Below, in pieces: positions 35,722 through 45,586 of a stretch of 64,000 nucleotides of DNA. Source of the DNA: Sphingomonas glaciei (GTDB lineage Bacteria > Pseudomonadota > Alphaproteobacteria > Sphingomonadales > Sphingomonadaceae); the NCBI RefSeq assembly GCF_023380025.1, contig NZ_CP097253.1, positions 1,860,001 through 1,924,000 of the forward strand, written 5' to 3'. Below the pieces are notes generated by a model, which was not told where the DNA came from, did not search any database, and was given only the letters and a program-made list of their open reading frames with translations. The position numbers and the translations under genes are program-made. The first letter of the stretch is position 1. Every line of letters starts with the position of its first letter.

Positions 35722-38517
35722 TTACTTGGGCTCGATCACCTGCACCGGATAGCCGAGCTTATCGAGCTGCGGCTTCACCTTGGCGGCGTCGCCGACAACC
35801 AGCCAGGTGAACCCCTTGGGATCGATCGCGCCGCGCAGCGCGGTGTCGATGCCGCCCTGGTTCAGTGCGCGGTAGCGGACCGCCAGCTGCTCCTGATAAT
35901 TGTCCGGCCGGCCCAGCAGGCTGTTGGACATCATCGCGCCCAGCACCGCGCTCGAAGTTTCGAACCGGCCGGGCAGCGTGTTGACGTTGTTGCTGACGAC
36001 ACGCTCCAATTCTTCGCCGGTGACGCCCTTGCTTCCGAGCAGGTCGTTCACCTGGCTGTTCAGCGCAGCGATCGATTCGCCGGTGCGGTCGGCTTGGACC
36101 GGCGCGGTGATGGCGTATCCGACGCCTTCACGAGCGATGTCGAAGTTGCTCCGGACACCGTAGCTCCAGCCCTTGGTTTCGCGCAGGTCCATATTGATGC
36201 GCGACAGGAAGTTGCCGCCCAGCACCTCGTTGCCGGCCTGCGTAGCGATGATGTCGCCGCGCGGATCGACGCCGGTGTGCTGCGCCGCGACGATTACCGA
36301 CTGGGGCGCGCTGGGCACGTTCACCAGATAGATGGTCGGCGTCGCGGGGCGGGCCGGGGCAGCACTGAACTGCTTGGTGCCCTTGGCGACGGACGGCGCT
36401 GCCCAGTTCCCGAACCGACGCTCGAGCTGCGGGGTCAACTGCGCCAGCGGCAGGTTGGAGACCACGAAAATCTCGGCATTGTCGGGACGCAGCCACTTCT
36501 GCTGGAAGCCGACGATGTCGTTGCGGGTAAAGCCCTTCACCGCCTCGGCCGATCCGTTGCCGACGATTGCATACGGGTGATTGGCACCCCAGATCAGGCT
36601 CGGAATGATCCGGGCAGCGATGCCGTTAGGGTCACGCTGCTGCGCGGCGATACCGGTCAGCGCCTGGGCGCGAACCCGCTCCAGCTCGGCCGGAGCGAAG
36701 GTCGGTTGCTCGACCACCGTCTCCAGAAGATCGAGGCTGGGAGCAAGATTGGCCGAGAGCGCGGACAGGGTCACCATGCTGCGGTCGAGCGACGCACTGG
36801 TGCCGATGTTGGCGCCCAGCTCTTCCTGGCGTTCGGCGATCTGCTGGCTGGTGAGGTTGCCCGCACCCTCTTCCATCAGCCCCATGGCAAGGCCGGCGAG
36901 GCCGCGCTGGTTGGGGACCTCGGCTGCTTGGCCAGCATCGAACGAGAGCGCCATGGTGGTCACCGGGACCGCGGTGCGCTGCGCATAGTTGATGCGGATG
37001 CCGTTCGACAGCGTGGCGCGCTGAACGTCCGGGAAGTCGAGCGCGGCGAAGTTGCCAACCGGCGGCACTTCGCGCTTGGTCGGCGGCGGCGGGGTGCCGA
37101 CACCCTTCTGCGCGGTCGGGCCCTTGGGCTCGATCGGCGCGGGGCGCTCGCCCGGCTCGAGCCGGATCTTGAGCGGCGGACGGGTCAGATACTGACGGAA
37201 CGCGGCTTGGACCTGCGCCGGGGTGACCCGGGCATATTCGTCCAACTGCTTGCGGAACCAGTTGGGGTCGCCGGCATAGAGCTGGCCCTGGGCCAGCGCG
37301 ACGGCCTTGCCGCCGAACCCGCCGACCTGCTCAAGCCCGCGGATGGTACCGGCGACTTCGCTGGTCGCGGCGCGGCTCAGTTCGGCGCGGGTCGGACCGG
37401 TGGCGACGAACTCGGCCATCAGTTCATCGAGGCGCTTCTCGACCTGCGCCGGGTCGACGCCAGGGCGGACGACGGCCTGGACCTGGAAGAGGCCCACGCG
37501 ATGCTGCGGCGAAGCGCCGGCCGAGACCTGGACCACCAGCTTCTCGTTGCGGACCAGCGCATTGTCGAGGCGCGAGCTGGCGAGACCGCCGAGCACCGAA
37601 CCGCCCAGCTCCAGCGCGGGGGTCTGCTTGTCGAGCATGCCCGGAATCGCCCAGGTGCGGATAAGGGTGGTCGCGGGAACGCGGTCCTTCATCACGATCG
37701 TCTTGCCGTTGGCAGGCGGCACCGCGGCCATTGCCGGGGTGTTCACCGGACCGCGCTTGATCGCGCCGAAATACTTCTGGACCAGCGGGCGGGCCTCGGC
37801 GGCGTTGATGTCGCCGGCCAGCACCAGAACCGCATTGTTCGGGCCGTAATTGTCGGTGAACCACTTCTGGACGTCGGCCAGGCTGGCGGCGTCGAGGTCG
37901 GCCATCGAGCCGATCGGGGTGTGGTGATAGGGGTGGCCGGCCGGGAACAGGTTGCCGAAGATCTCATATTGGGTGAGGCCGCCCGGACGGTTGTCGCCCT
38001 GGCGCTTCTCGTTCTGGACGACGCCGCGCTGGTTATCCAGCTTGGCCTGCGTCACCGCGCCGAGCAGGTAGCCCATGCGGTCCGATTCCATGAAAAGCGC
38101 CTTGTCGAGCGCGGCCTTGGGGACGGTCTGGAAATAGTTGGTGCGGTCGAAGCTGGTCGTGCCGTTGAGATCGGTCGCGCCGATCTGCGTGGTGTACTTG
38201 AAATAGTCGTCGGGCAGGTTCTCCGACCCGTTGAACATCAGATGCTCGAACAGATGGGCGAAGCCGGTCTTGCCGGTCGGCTCGTCCTTGGAGCCGACGT
38301 TGTACCATACGCTGACCGCGACGACCGGCGCCTTGCGATCCTCGTGGACCACCACGGTCAGGCCATTCTGCAGCTTGAAGGTCTGGTTGGGGATCTTCAC
38401 GTCCTTGACCAGCGTCGGCAGCGGCGCGGCGCCCTGGGCCTGCGCGGCGGCGGGGGTAGCGAGCGCTCCGAGCGAGGCTCCGGCAAGCAACAGCGAAAGG
38501 CGAACGGAATCACGCAT
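35722..38517 (-). CDS. M16 family metallopeptidase, two-domain, exported
   Basis: Zinc peptidase of the pitrilysin/processing-peptidase family, 931 residues. Signal peptide MRDSVRLSLLLAGASLGALA. The first half carries the inverted zinc motif HLFEH (His88, Glu91, His92) in GFAHLFEHLMFNGSEN. The second half is a related but inactive M16 pair (GLAGLAMGLMEEGAGNLTSQ has no HxxEH). Probably degrades peptides in the periplasm. Apparently monocistronic. Confidence 0.9.
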   Translation of the reverse strand: MRDSVRLSLLLAGASLGALATPAAAQAQGAAPLPTLVKDVKIPNQTFKLQNGLTVVVHEDRKAPVVAVSVWYNVGSKDEPTGKTGFAHLFEHLMFNGSENLPDDYFKYTTQIGATDLNGTTSFDRTNYFQTVPKAALDKALFMESDRMGYLLGAVTQAKLDNQRGVVQNEKRQGDNRPGGLTQYEIFGNLFPAGHPYHHTPIGSMADLDAASLADVQKWFTDNYGPNNAVLVLAGDINAAEARPLVQKYFGAIKRGPVNTPAMAAVPPANGKTIVMKDRVPATTLIRTWAIPGMLDKQTPALELGGSVLGGLASSRLDNALVRNEKLVVQVSAGASPQHRVGLFQVQAVVRPGVDPAQVEKRLDELMAEFVATGPTRAELSRAATSEVAGTIRGLEQVGGFGGKAVALAQGQLYAGDPNWFRKQLDEYARVTPAQVQAAFRQYLTRPPLKIRLEPGERPAPIEPKGPTAQKGVGTPPPPTKREVPPVGNFAALDFPDVQRATLSNGIRINYAQRTAVPVTTMALSFDAGQAAEVPNQRGLAGLAMGLMEEGAGNLTSQQIAERQEELGANIGTSASLDRSMVTLSALSANLAPSLDLLETVVEQPTFAPAELERVRAQALTGIAAQQRDPNGIAARIIPSLIWGANHPYAIVGNGSAEAVKGFTRNDIVGFQQKWLRPDNAEIFVVSNLPLAQLTPQLERRFGNWAAPSVAKGTKQFSAAPARPATPTIYLVNVPSAPQSVIVAAQHTGVDPRGDIIATQAGNEVLGGNFLSRINMDLRETKGWSYGVRSNFDIAREGVGYAITAPVQADRTGESIAALNSQVNDLLGSKGVTGEELERVVSNNVNTLPGRFETSSAVLGAMMSNSLLGRPDNYQEQLAVRYRALNQGGIDTALRGAIDPKGFTWLVVGDAAKVKPQLDKLGYPVQVIEPK

Positions 38518-38645
38518 GGGATTGAGGCTCCAAGAGAATCTTCGGCGGATTGAGTGAGCAGAAAACGCGAAGTGAACGCTCGTTCATCTACCAACGGCGG
38601 CTGGGCTTCGACGGGCGGCGGTGCCCGCCACGGAACCGGGCAGCT

Positions 38646-39116
38646 TCAGGCGGATCGTGGATTGAGCCTGACGATCCGACAGTTGAGCCACGCGGCAAAG
38701 CTAACCCAAAGCAGGTAGGGCAGGATCAGCAGGCTCGCCTTTTCCGAGATCGGCGCCAGTCCGACCACCAGCGCGACCAGCGAGACCCATAGGAACACCA
38801 CTTCGACCAGTGCCCAGTCGGGCCGCTTCCATTTGAAGAACAACGGGCTCCACAACAGGTGCAGCAACGCGTTGGCGCCGAACAGCAGCACCACCAGCCG
38901 CCGCTCCCCATCGGTCGCCGCCGCGTTCCACGCGATGCTGGCCGACCAGGCGGCAAGCCCGAGGATGACCGTCCAGGCCGGCCCGAACAGCCAGTCGGGC
39001 GGGTTGAGGCGCGGCTTGCGCAGGCCGTGGTACCAGCATCCCACCTCGGTCAGGAGGCCGCCGGCGATTCCCAGCAGGATCGCGACGCCGAAGCAGATGA
39101 TGACCGGCGTGCTCAT
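38646..39116 (-). CDS. tspO: TspO/MBR family protein
   Basis: Five-helix tryptophan-rich sensory protein that binds tetrapyrroles; bacterial members modulate pigment and stress responses. 156 residues with the family segments WYHGLRKPRLNPPDWLFGPAW (W and P rich, near residue 28), AANALLHLLWSPLFF-like GANALLHLLWSPLFF (near 80) and a final NCRIVRLN. Divergent from lepA with a gap of about 80 bases. Confidence 0.88.
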   Translation of the reverse strand: MSTPVIICFGVAILLGIAGGLLTEVGCWYHGLRKPRLNPPDWLFGPAWTVILGLAAWSASIAWNAAATDGERRLVVLLFGANALLHLLWSPLFFKWKRPDWALVEVVFLWVSLVALVVGLAPISEKASLLILPYLLWVSFAAWLNCRIVRLNPRSA

Positions 39117-39194
39117 GCCGCTGCTTGTGGCACGATGGCGGGCCGGAGGTCCAGATGACAGGAGGCCCCGCCCCTGCTAGCGGCTCCCCCCGAC

Positions 39195-41018
39195 ATGACC
39201 GACCTTTCCCACATCCGCAATTTTTCGATTATTGCCCACATCGACCATGGCAAATCGACGTTGGCCGACCGATTGATCCTGCGCACCGGGGGGCTGACCG
39301 AGCGCGAGATGACCCATGGCCAAGTCCTTGATAACATGGAGATCGAGCAGGAGCGCGGGATCACCATCAAGGCGCAGACGGTGCGCCTCGCCTACACCGC
39401 CAAGGACGGCGAGACCTATACCCTGAACCTGATGGACACGCCGGGCCACGTCGACTTCGCCTACGAGGTCAGCCGCAGCCTCGCCGCGTGCGAAGGCGCG
39501 CTGCTGGTGGTCGACGCCGCGCAGGGGGTCGAGGCGCAGACGCTGGCCAACGTCTACCAGTCGATCGAGCACGACCATGAAATCGTGCCGGTCATCAACA
39601 AGATCGACCTCCCCGCCGCCGAGCCCGACAAGGTCAAGGCCGAGATCGAGGAAGTGATCGGCCTCGACGCCAGCGACGCGGTCCTGACCAGCGCCAAGGC
39701 CGGGATCGGGATCGAGGAAGTGCTCGAAGCGATCGTCACCCGCATCCCCCCGCCCAAGGGCGATCCCGACGCGCCCCTGAAGGCGATGCTGGTCGACAGC
39801 TGGTACGACCCCTACCTCGGCGTGGTCATCCTGGTGCGCGTGATCGACGGCTATATCCGCAAGGGCCAGGAGATCGTCTTCATGGCGGCGGGCACCCGCC
39901 ACCTGATCGACCGCGTCGGCTGCATGAATCCCAAGCTCCAGCTGCTGCCCGAGCTCGGGCCGGGCGAAATCGGGATCATCACCGCGCAGATCAAGGAAGT
40001 CGCCCAGACCCGCGTCGGCGACACCATCACCGACGCCAAGCGCCGCACCGCCGAGCCGCTGCCGGGCTTCAAGGAAGTCCAGCCCGTCGTCTTCTGCGGC
40101 CTGTTCCCGGTCGACGCCGCCGACTTTGAGAAACTGCGCGAAAGCATCAGCAAGCTGCGCCTCAACGACGCCAGCTTCAGCTTCGAGACCGAAAGCAGCG
40201 CGGCGCTGGGCTTCGGCTTCCGCTGCGGCTTCCTCGGCCTGCTTCATCTCGAGATCATCCAGGAGCGGCTGACCCGCGAATATGATCTCGACCTCATCAC
40301 TACCGCGCCGAGCGTCGTCTATACCCTGCACCTCAGCCACTCGAAGACCGAGGACGCGCAAACCATCGAGCTTCACAACCCGGCCGACATGCCCGATCCC
40401 AACCGGATCGCCAGCATCGAGGAGCCGTGGATCGAGGCGACCATCTACGTCCCCGACGAATATCTCGGGCCGATCCTCAAGCTGTGCCAGGACCGCCGCG
40501 GGATCCAGAAGAACCTGACCTACGTCGGCGGCCGCGCGCAGATCACCTACGAGCTTCCGCTCAACGAGGTGGTGTTCGATTTCTACGACCGGCTGAAGAG
40601 CATGTCGAAGGGCTATGCGAGCTTCGACTATCACCAGATCGGCACCCGCGAGGGCGACCTCGTCAAGATGAGCATTTTGGTCAACGAGGAGGCGGTCGAC
40701 GCCTTGTCGATGATTGTTCACAGGGGCACCGCCGAACAGCGCGGCCGCGGCATGGTCGAGCGCCTCAAGGAGCTGATCCCGAGGCACATGTTCAAGATCC
40801 CGATCCAGGCCGCGATCGGCGGCAAGGTCATCGCCCGCGAAACGCTGAGCGCGCTGCGCAAGGACGTGACGGCGAAGTGCTACGGCGGCGACGCCACCCG
40901 CAAGCGCAAGCTGCTGGAGAAGCAGAAGAAGGGCAAGGCGAGGATGCGGGAATATGGCAACGTCAGCATCCCGCAGGAGGCGTTTATCGCCGCGCTCAGG
41001 ATGGGGGATGAGGGGTGA
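39195..41018 (+). CDS. lepA: Elongation factor 4 (LepA)
   Basis: Ribosome-bound translational GTPase. 607 residues with G1 [15 protein letters not shown]3 DTPGHVDF, G4 NKIDLPAA and G5 SAKAGIG. The LepA-specific C-terminal domain is complete and ends [18 protein letters not shown]. It is the last core gene before the lower-GC accessory gene. Confidence 0.96.
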   Translation: MTDLSHIRNFSIIAHIDHGKSTLADRLILRTGGLTEREMTHGQVLDNMEIEQERGITIKAQTVRLAYTAKDGETYTLNLMDTPGHVDFAYEVSRSLAACEGALLVVDAAQGVEAQTLANVYQSIEHDHEIVPVINKIDLPAAEPDKVKAEIEEVIGLDASDAVLTSAKAGIGIEEVLEAIVTRIPPPKGDPDAPLKAMLVDSWYDPYLGVVILVRVIDGYIRKGQEIVFMAAGTRHLIDRVGCMNPKLQLLPELGPGEIGIITAQIKEVAQTRVGDTITDAKRRTAEPLPGFKEVQPVVFCGLFPVDAADFEKLRESISKLRLNDASFSFETESSAALGFGFRCGFLGLLHLEIIQERLTREYDLDLITTAPSVVYTLHLSHSKTEDAQTIELHNPADMPDPNRIASIEEPWIEATIYVPDEYLGPILKLCQDRRGIQKNLTYVGGRAQITYELPLNEVVFDFYDRLKSMSKGYASFDYHQIGTREGDLVKMSILVNEEAVDALSMIVHRGTAEQRGRGMVERLKELIPRHMFKIPIQAAIGGKVIARETLSALRKDVTAKCYGGDATRKRKLLEKQKKGKARMREYGNVSIPQEAFIAALRMGDEG

Positions 41019-41168
41019 ACGCCCGCTCGTGAGAGAGTGCGAAGTGCTACGGACTCGATCCGGCGCGCATTGGGCGCGGGCGACTGACGGATGGGATGCC
41101 TCATAAGCCCGCCGCAAATCGTATGGCAAAATAGCCCCTCGGTCTTGATGCTAGATCATATTCCAGCA

Positions 41169-41192
41169 ATCCTCGTTTGGCCGAACGAGGAT
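41169..41192 (+). promoter_or_regulatory. Inverted repeat covering the ribosome binding site of the accessory gene
   Basis: ATCCTCGTT and AACGAGGAT form a 9-bp perfect stem around TGGCCG. The right arm contains GAGGA, the Shine-Dalgarno sequence 6 bases before the ATG at 41198. It can act either as an RNA hairpin that hides the ribosome binding site or as a DNA operator for a dimeric repressor. Confidence 0.6.
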
Positions 41193-41197
41193 AACTG

Positions 41198-44100
41198 ATG
41201 AACGACGAGAGAACTTTTCGCTGGCTTCACTTGAGCGACCTACATGTCGGCATGAAGGAGCAGTCGTCCCTCTGGCCTAACGTTAAATCCGCGCTTCTGG
41301 CAGACTTGCAGTCTCTGTTGAAGAGAACGGGAACTATCGACGTAATTATCTTCTCGGGGGACATGACGAACCGTGGCAAGCCAGACGAGTTTGCAATCCT
41401 TCAGAACATCCTCACGGAAATACGAGACGTCGCCAAACTGTACGGCCCTTCTCCGCAGTTCCTCTTCGTTCCAGGAAACCACGACTTACAAAGGCCTCGG
41501 AAATCCGCGGCACCGCATCTTGTCCTTAAGCGCTGGTGGGACGAGCCCGCCGCGCAAGAGCAATTTTGGGAACCCAGATCCGATCTCCAGCGAGCTGTGA
41601 CAAAATCCTTTCTGCACTACAGCAACTGGACGGCGTCAGGCTCAGCCCTGCACAGCTTGAGTACTCATTCGCGCGGCATTTTGCCGGGCGATTTTTCGGG
41701 AAGCTGGCAGGGTCCTGGAATCAAAGTGGGAATTGTAGGCCTCAATAGCACGTGGCTTCAGCTCGACGCAGGAGACTACGAAAAGAAGCTTCACGTCGAT
41801 CTGAGACAAATACTTGCTGTCACAAATCATGCACCCGAAGAGTGGTGTGCCAAGAATGATATAAACCTTATTGTCACACACCACCCACCCAGCTGGTTAC
41901 ACCCCTCTAGTTTGGCTACATGGGAATCCGAGATCAATCCCCCCGGAAGATTCGATGTCCATTTCTTCGGACATATGCATGTTCCAGATGCGCAAACAAT
42001 CTTACAGTCTGGCAGTACGGGGCGCACCACTGTTCAAGCGGCATCGGCTTTCGGTCTGGAAAGCTTAGGGAACGGTCAAAGCAGAGTGCACGGCTTCAAT
42101 GTCGGAGAGATTCGGCTAGACAAGACCAAAAAGTATCGAAGAATTTGGCCAAGAGTTCTAAAGCGACATACGAGTGGACGAATGCGATTTGTAGCTGATA
42201 CTGATTTCGAACTTAATGAAGGGAATTACTTCGAAGAACAGTATGGTTCAGCACCTGACAGGCAGCATGCCTTAGATAGCCTGCCAGCAACCCTAGCTAC
42301 TAAGAAAATCTCGCCGGGTGAAGGTACTAGTGCTGAGGAACTCGAGGCAGTTCGCTACAAACTTCTGCCGGCTACTTCACACAGAAATGTCAGACTGCCA
42401 GAGCAGGAAGCGTGCATAGGTTACCTCAAAACCACCCGCACTGCTTGGATACAAGCGGATTGGGGCCTTGGTAGCGACGGTTTCGTTTGGTCTGTTCTCC
42501 AAAGACGGGGACATCTTGAGGGCACAGTCTACCGGTTTGACTGCAGTAACTACGAGAGCCGTGATCGCTTCCTTGACGGCGTGCGACGCCTTGCAGGAAT
42601 TAGTTTTGAGAAACTCTGCGAAGTGATTTCGCGTCAGTCGAATGCTTACATTCTATTCGACAATGTCAATCCAACTTGTACTGACGAGAATGGGCATTCG
42701 ATTGCATACGACATTGCAGAGCTTATGCTTGTCGTTAACGATTATTGCCCTGAGGCGTCAGTGCTTGTGCGGAGTCGTGGCGCTCCCCCAGCCGAGATAC
42801 CGTCAGTGCGCCTTAGGGCACTCGATGAGCCAGATATTGCGGTCTATGTATCAGATTCACCCTATTCAGCTCAAGCGCTGAAGTCTCCTGATTTCCCCTC
42901 TAAACTTCACAGACTTACTGATGGCACGCCAAGTCGCCTAGACCGGGCACTGCGCGAACTTAATGTTGTCGGAATATCCGATTTGGTAGCTTATAATTCA
43001 GACTACGTCCCGGCATTGACAACGCAATCTTCTGCCCCAGCGACCTTGGTGCAAGCTATAACGGTTCTCTCACAATCCGACGACATCGCAGAACAACGCG
43101 CGTTGTCTCTATTGCAGGTTCTATCTACATTTCCCCAAGGGGAAGAGCTTGAAGGCATTAGACGGTTCAATGTCACGTATCAGTTCTTTGCGACCAGTGC
43201 CACGCTACTGCACGATCAAGGCCTGATCGACTCCAATTCCCTATCCGAGGTCTCAGGCAAAACAAGCGGTCGCGATGTACGGGTTCTCAGTGTTGCTCGT
43301 GACGTTCGCGACTACATCCGCGCCACAATCGGTGACGAGTCAGCGGAACGGCTCCACAACAGAGCCATGGAACTTTATTTTGGCTCGGACTGGCGGAATG
43401 GCCTGCTTAAAACAAAGTCTGGCCATCGCTATGATGAGCCTCTGCAGTTCGAATTTCGCATCTCGAATGCAAGCGCATTGCTTTTGCGACATATCGCAAG
43501 CCTTCAGAGTAGCGGAGATGATATTGCTATTCGAAGCAGCTTCCGGTTGCTGACCACTTATCTAGGATCGCTGGTTGAAGGCGCCCATTACAGAAGCGTT
43601 GTTGCCTTATCTTCTGATCTTGAGCCGTTTGTAAGTATGGCGAGCGCAGTCGAAAGAGATCTAATTGCGTACCAAAATGCAAAAAGCCTTCGCATGCTCG
43701 GTGAGGGGGAGAGAGCAAGAGAAGTGCTTGAAGGCATAAATTCAGCCTTGCTGACTAAAGATTTACGAAGAAGTACTCTTCTCAATTTGGCACTCTGCTA
43801 CCAATCGTTAGACGACCCGAGGGCAGTTTCAACCGCCGAGAAAGTCATCTCTATGGGCAAAGCTGAGTCTTCAGCAGTGCAGGCCGAAGCAATCATCATT
43901 CGCTCTGCTTATACAGGTGACGAGAGGCGAAAGCGTCTCCTCGATCTAGAAAACACTGCTAAGCGCAAGAAGTTTGATCAGATGGTAAATACCATCGCTT
44001 TAATCAGGGCGGACGACATGAGCCTTGATGAAGTCCAGAGGACGCAGATTCTTGACGAGGTGCTAGATCGATCGCGTAACAAGAAAGATTTCTACAATGG

Positions 44101-44491
44101 CGTTCGGGCCTTGATCAAAATCTGTGCCGCAAAGATTGCGAAGGGTGAATATCTTACCGAGCGTGACAGATCCCATCTAATCGATGCCTATCACTTCCTT
44201 TACAATGAGCGTCTTTCCGCCTTGTTCGAAGAATGTAGCGATACACTTTGGGCAGACTTTGAGCGCACAGGCGATGTCGGTAATCTGCTTAGGCTGTTTA
44301 GGCATAGCTCGTTCATCTGGCGCCTGCTCGGACGGGAGCAGAAAGAAAAAGGATATATCAAACGCCTTGCAAAGAGGGCGCCGAAGCTCGGTGTTTCCGT
44401 CGAGTTAGAGCGAGAGCGCGCTTATTATCTAGCACGAGCAAGCGCGACAATTGCTTCCAATGATGAGCTGCCAAGAAAAATTGAAAGGTAA
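41198..44491 (+). CDS. Metallophosphoesterase fused to a degenerate STAND-like NTPase with helical-repeat tail
   Basis: 1,097 residues. Residues 1 to about 300 form a calcineurin-like phosphoesterase with all metal motifs: SDLHVG (D14, H16), SGDMTNRG (D55), PGNHD (93-96), THHPPSW (about 227) and GHMHVP (about 258). From about 390 to 690 there is a STAND/NB-ARC-like region: AYILFDNVNP resembles Walker B, and GTPSRLDRALREL and the following winged-helix-like part resemble the ARC region. The expected Walker A position reads ADWGLGSDGFVWSVL and lacks the GK[ST] end. The tail, about 730-1097, is helical with TPR-like spacing (LLNLALCYQSLDD). G+C is low: two hand-counted 60-base samples give 55% and 40%, against 67% in lepA. 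A horizontally acquired single-gene defence protein is my inference; a signalling phosphodiesterase is the alternative. Confidence 0.75.
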   Translation: MNDERTFRWLHLSDLHVGMKEQSSLWPNVKSALLADLQSLLKRTGTIDVIIFSGDMTNRGKPDEFAILQNILTEIRDVAKLYGPSPQFLFVPGNHDLQRPRKSAAPHLVLKRWWDEPAAQEQFWEPRSDLQRAVTKSFLHYSNWTASGSALHSLSTHSRGILPGDFSGSWQGPGIKVGIVGLNSTWLQLDAGDYEKKLHVDLRQILAVTNHAPEEWCAKNDINLIVTHHPPSWLHPSSLATWESEINPPGRFDVHFFGHMHVPDAQTILQSGSTGRTTVQAASAFGLESLGNGQSRVHGFNVGEIRLDKTKKYRRIWPRVLKRHTSGRMRFVADTDFELNEGNYFEEQYGSAPDRQHALDSLPATLATKKISPGEGTSAEELEAVRYKLLPATSHRNVRLPEQEACIGYLKTTRTAWIQADWGLGSDGFVWSVLQRRGHLEGTVYRFDCSNYESRDRFLDGVRRLAGISFEKLCEVISRQSNAYILFDNVNPTCTDENGHSIAYDIAELMLVVNDYCPEASVLVRSRGAPPAEIPSVRLRALDEPDIAVYVSDSPYSAQALKSPDFPSKLHRLTDGTPSRLDRALRELNVVGISDLVAYNSDYVPALTTQSSAPATLVQAITVLSQSDDIAEQRALSLLQVLSTFPQGEELEGIRRFNVTYQFFATSATLLHDQGLIDSNSLSEVSGKTSGRDVRVLSVARDVRDYIRATIGDESAERLHNRAMELYFGSDWRNGLLKTKSGHRYDEPLQFEFRISNASALLLRHIASLQSSGDDIAIRSSFRLLTTYLGSLVEGAHYRSVVALSSDLEPFVSMASAVERDLIAYQNAKSLRMLGEGERAREVLEGINSALLTKDLRRSTLLNLALCYQSLDDPRAVSTAEKVISMGKAESSAVQAEAIIIRSAYTGDERRKRLLDLENTAKRKKFDQMVNTIALIRADDMSLDEVQRTQILDEVLDRSRNKKDFYNGVRALIKICAAKIAKGEYLTERDRSHLIDAYHFLYNERLSALFEECSDTLWADFERTGDVGNLLRLFRHSSFIWRLLGREQKEKGYIKRLAKRAPKLGVSVELERERAYYLARASATIASNDELPRKIER

Positions 44492-44501
44492 GTTCGCCTG
44501 A

Positions 44502-44693
44502 TCACGCCGAGTCTTCATCCTCCACCCCCGGCGGCTCCCGACACACCCGGCCGTCGAGGCTCACCGGCCGCGCCAGCCTTGGCAGCATGCTTTCCTCCTG
44601 ATCCTCCAGCGTCAGCCAGTGGGCGTAGTCGCTGTTGAGGGTGAAGGTGCGCAGACCCTGGCCGCCCTCCTCGAAATCCTTGGGTTCGCGCAT
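44502..44693 (-). CDS. Small protein of unknown function, partner of the HTH-like gene
   Basis: 63 residues, acidic, beginning MREPKDFEEGGQGLRTFTL and ending PPGVEDEDSA. It starts 2 bases after the stop of the upstream 297-residue gene, so the two are cotranscribed. No domain recognised. It converges with the metallophosphoesterase-STAND gene, but its base composition is GC-rich like the core. Confidence 0.6.
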   Translation of the reverse strand: MREPKDFEEGGQGLRTFTLNSDYAHWLTLEDQEESMLPRLARPVSLDGRVCREPPGVEDEDSA

Positions 44694-44695
44694 GG

Positions 44696-45586
44696 TTATT
44701 GGGCCTTTCGCCGGCGGGGCTTGGGTTTGGGCGTGGGCGCCGAAGCCGCCGCCATCTCCTCGCGCATGCTCGCCAGCACCGTGTCGATCTCGGCCTGGCG
44801 GGCGAGGCCTTCTTCGTCGAGGTTGCGCCAGTCGAGCTCGCCCTCGCCGCCGTGGTGGTAGGTGCCGGTGTCGTCCTCGCCCCCGCCGAGCTCGAGCGCG
44901 TTCGTGACCTCGTCGGCGCGCAGGTAGGGGACGGCGGGGTCGAATTCGGGCTGGTGCTCGAGGGCTCGGCGGGAGGCGGCGGCGGCGCTGAGGAGCTGTT
45001 GCAGGGTCTCGATCTGATCGAGGCTGAGGTGGACGGGATCGAAGTGGCGGATGAGCTCGGCCTGGTCGTCGGTGCGTTCGGACTCGGTGGGGGCGAGGGG
45101 TTCTGAGACCTGGGGGAGCGGCTGCGACGCGACGCCGCTGAGGCGGGGGGCGCTCGCGTCGAAATAGGTCTGGCTGTAGCGGCGGCCGTCGGGGGCCTTG
45201 GCGTTCATGCGGAGGCAGAACATCAGCAGGCGGTCGTTGGTCTTGCGGCGGTAACCGACGAGCTTGCCGAAGCTCATCACCGGGACGAGCTCGCCCTCGA
45301 TCGCGCGTTCGAAGGCGAGGTCACGCAAGCGCTGGACGCCGAAGTCGAGCGCGGCTTCCCACGCGCGGCGGAAGCTTTCGGCGCCGGCCTGGCGGCGGAG
45401 GTAATAGGCGCCCTCCGGGCTCATGTTGACCATCGTGGCGGCGCGCGAGACGCTGCCGGTGTCGGCAAGGGCGGCGATGAAGGCGCGCTGGCGTTCCGGG
45501 GTCCAGCCGTCGTGGCGATATTTGCGCTCGACCGGCTGGAAGTCGGGCAACGGCTGGGTGCGGGGAGCGGGGGTGCGGTTCTGCAT
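44696..45586 (-). CDS. HTH-domain protein of unknown function, terminase small subunit-like N terminus
   Basis: 297 residues from the ATG at 45586 (MQNRTPAPRTQPLPDF); the frame extends to 45658, so the start is not firm. The N-terminal region RHDGWTPERQRAFIAALADT then GSVSRAATMVNMSPEGAYYL reads as a helix-turn-helix of the kind seen in phage terminase small subunits and some transposon-associated proteins. The rest is low-complexity and acidic, ending in KPKPRRRKAQ. Similar HTH proteins are, from memory, widespread in sphingomonads. Cotranscribed with the 63-residue gene; no phage gene is nearby. Confidence 0.65.
   Translation of the reverse strand: MQNRTPAPRTQPLPDFQPVERKYRHDGWTPERQRAFIAALADTGSVSRAATMVNMSPEGAYYLRRQAGAESFRRAWEAALDFGVQRLRDLAFERAIEGELVPVMSFGKLVGYRRKTNDRLLMFCLRMNAKAPDGRRYSQTYFDASAPRLSGVASQPLPQVSEPLAPTESERTDDQAELIRHFDPVHLSLDQIETLQQLLSAAAASRRALEHQPEFDPAVPYLRADEVTNALELGGGEDDTGTYHHGGEGELDWRNLDEEGLARQAEIDTVLASMREEMAAASAPTPKPKPRRRKAQ

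Noticed and set aside
36094..38553. Plus-strand open frame of 819 codons opposite the M16 peptidase gene
   Set aside because: Antisense shadow; composition is Arg/Gly/Asp-rich low complexity and the opposite strand codes for a full M16 protein.
39177..41129. Minus-strand open frame of 650 codons opposite lepA
   Set aside because: Antisense shadow of a complete lepA.
41019..41197. tRNA attachment site for an island at the lepA end of the accessory gene
   Set aside because: No tRNA-like TPsiC arm or direct repeat flanking the gene was found.
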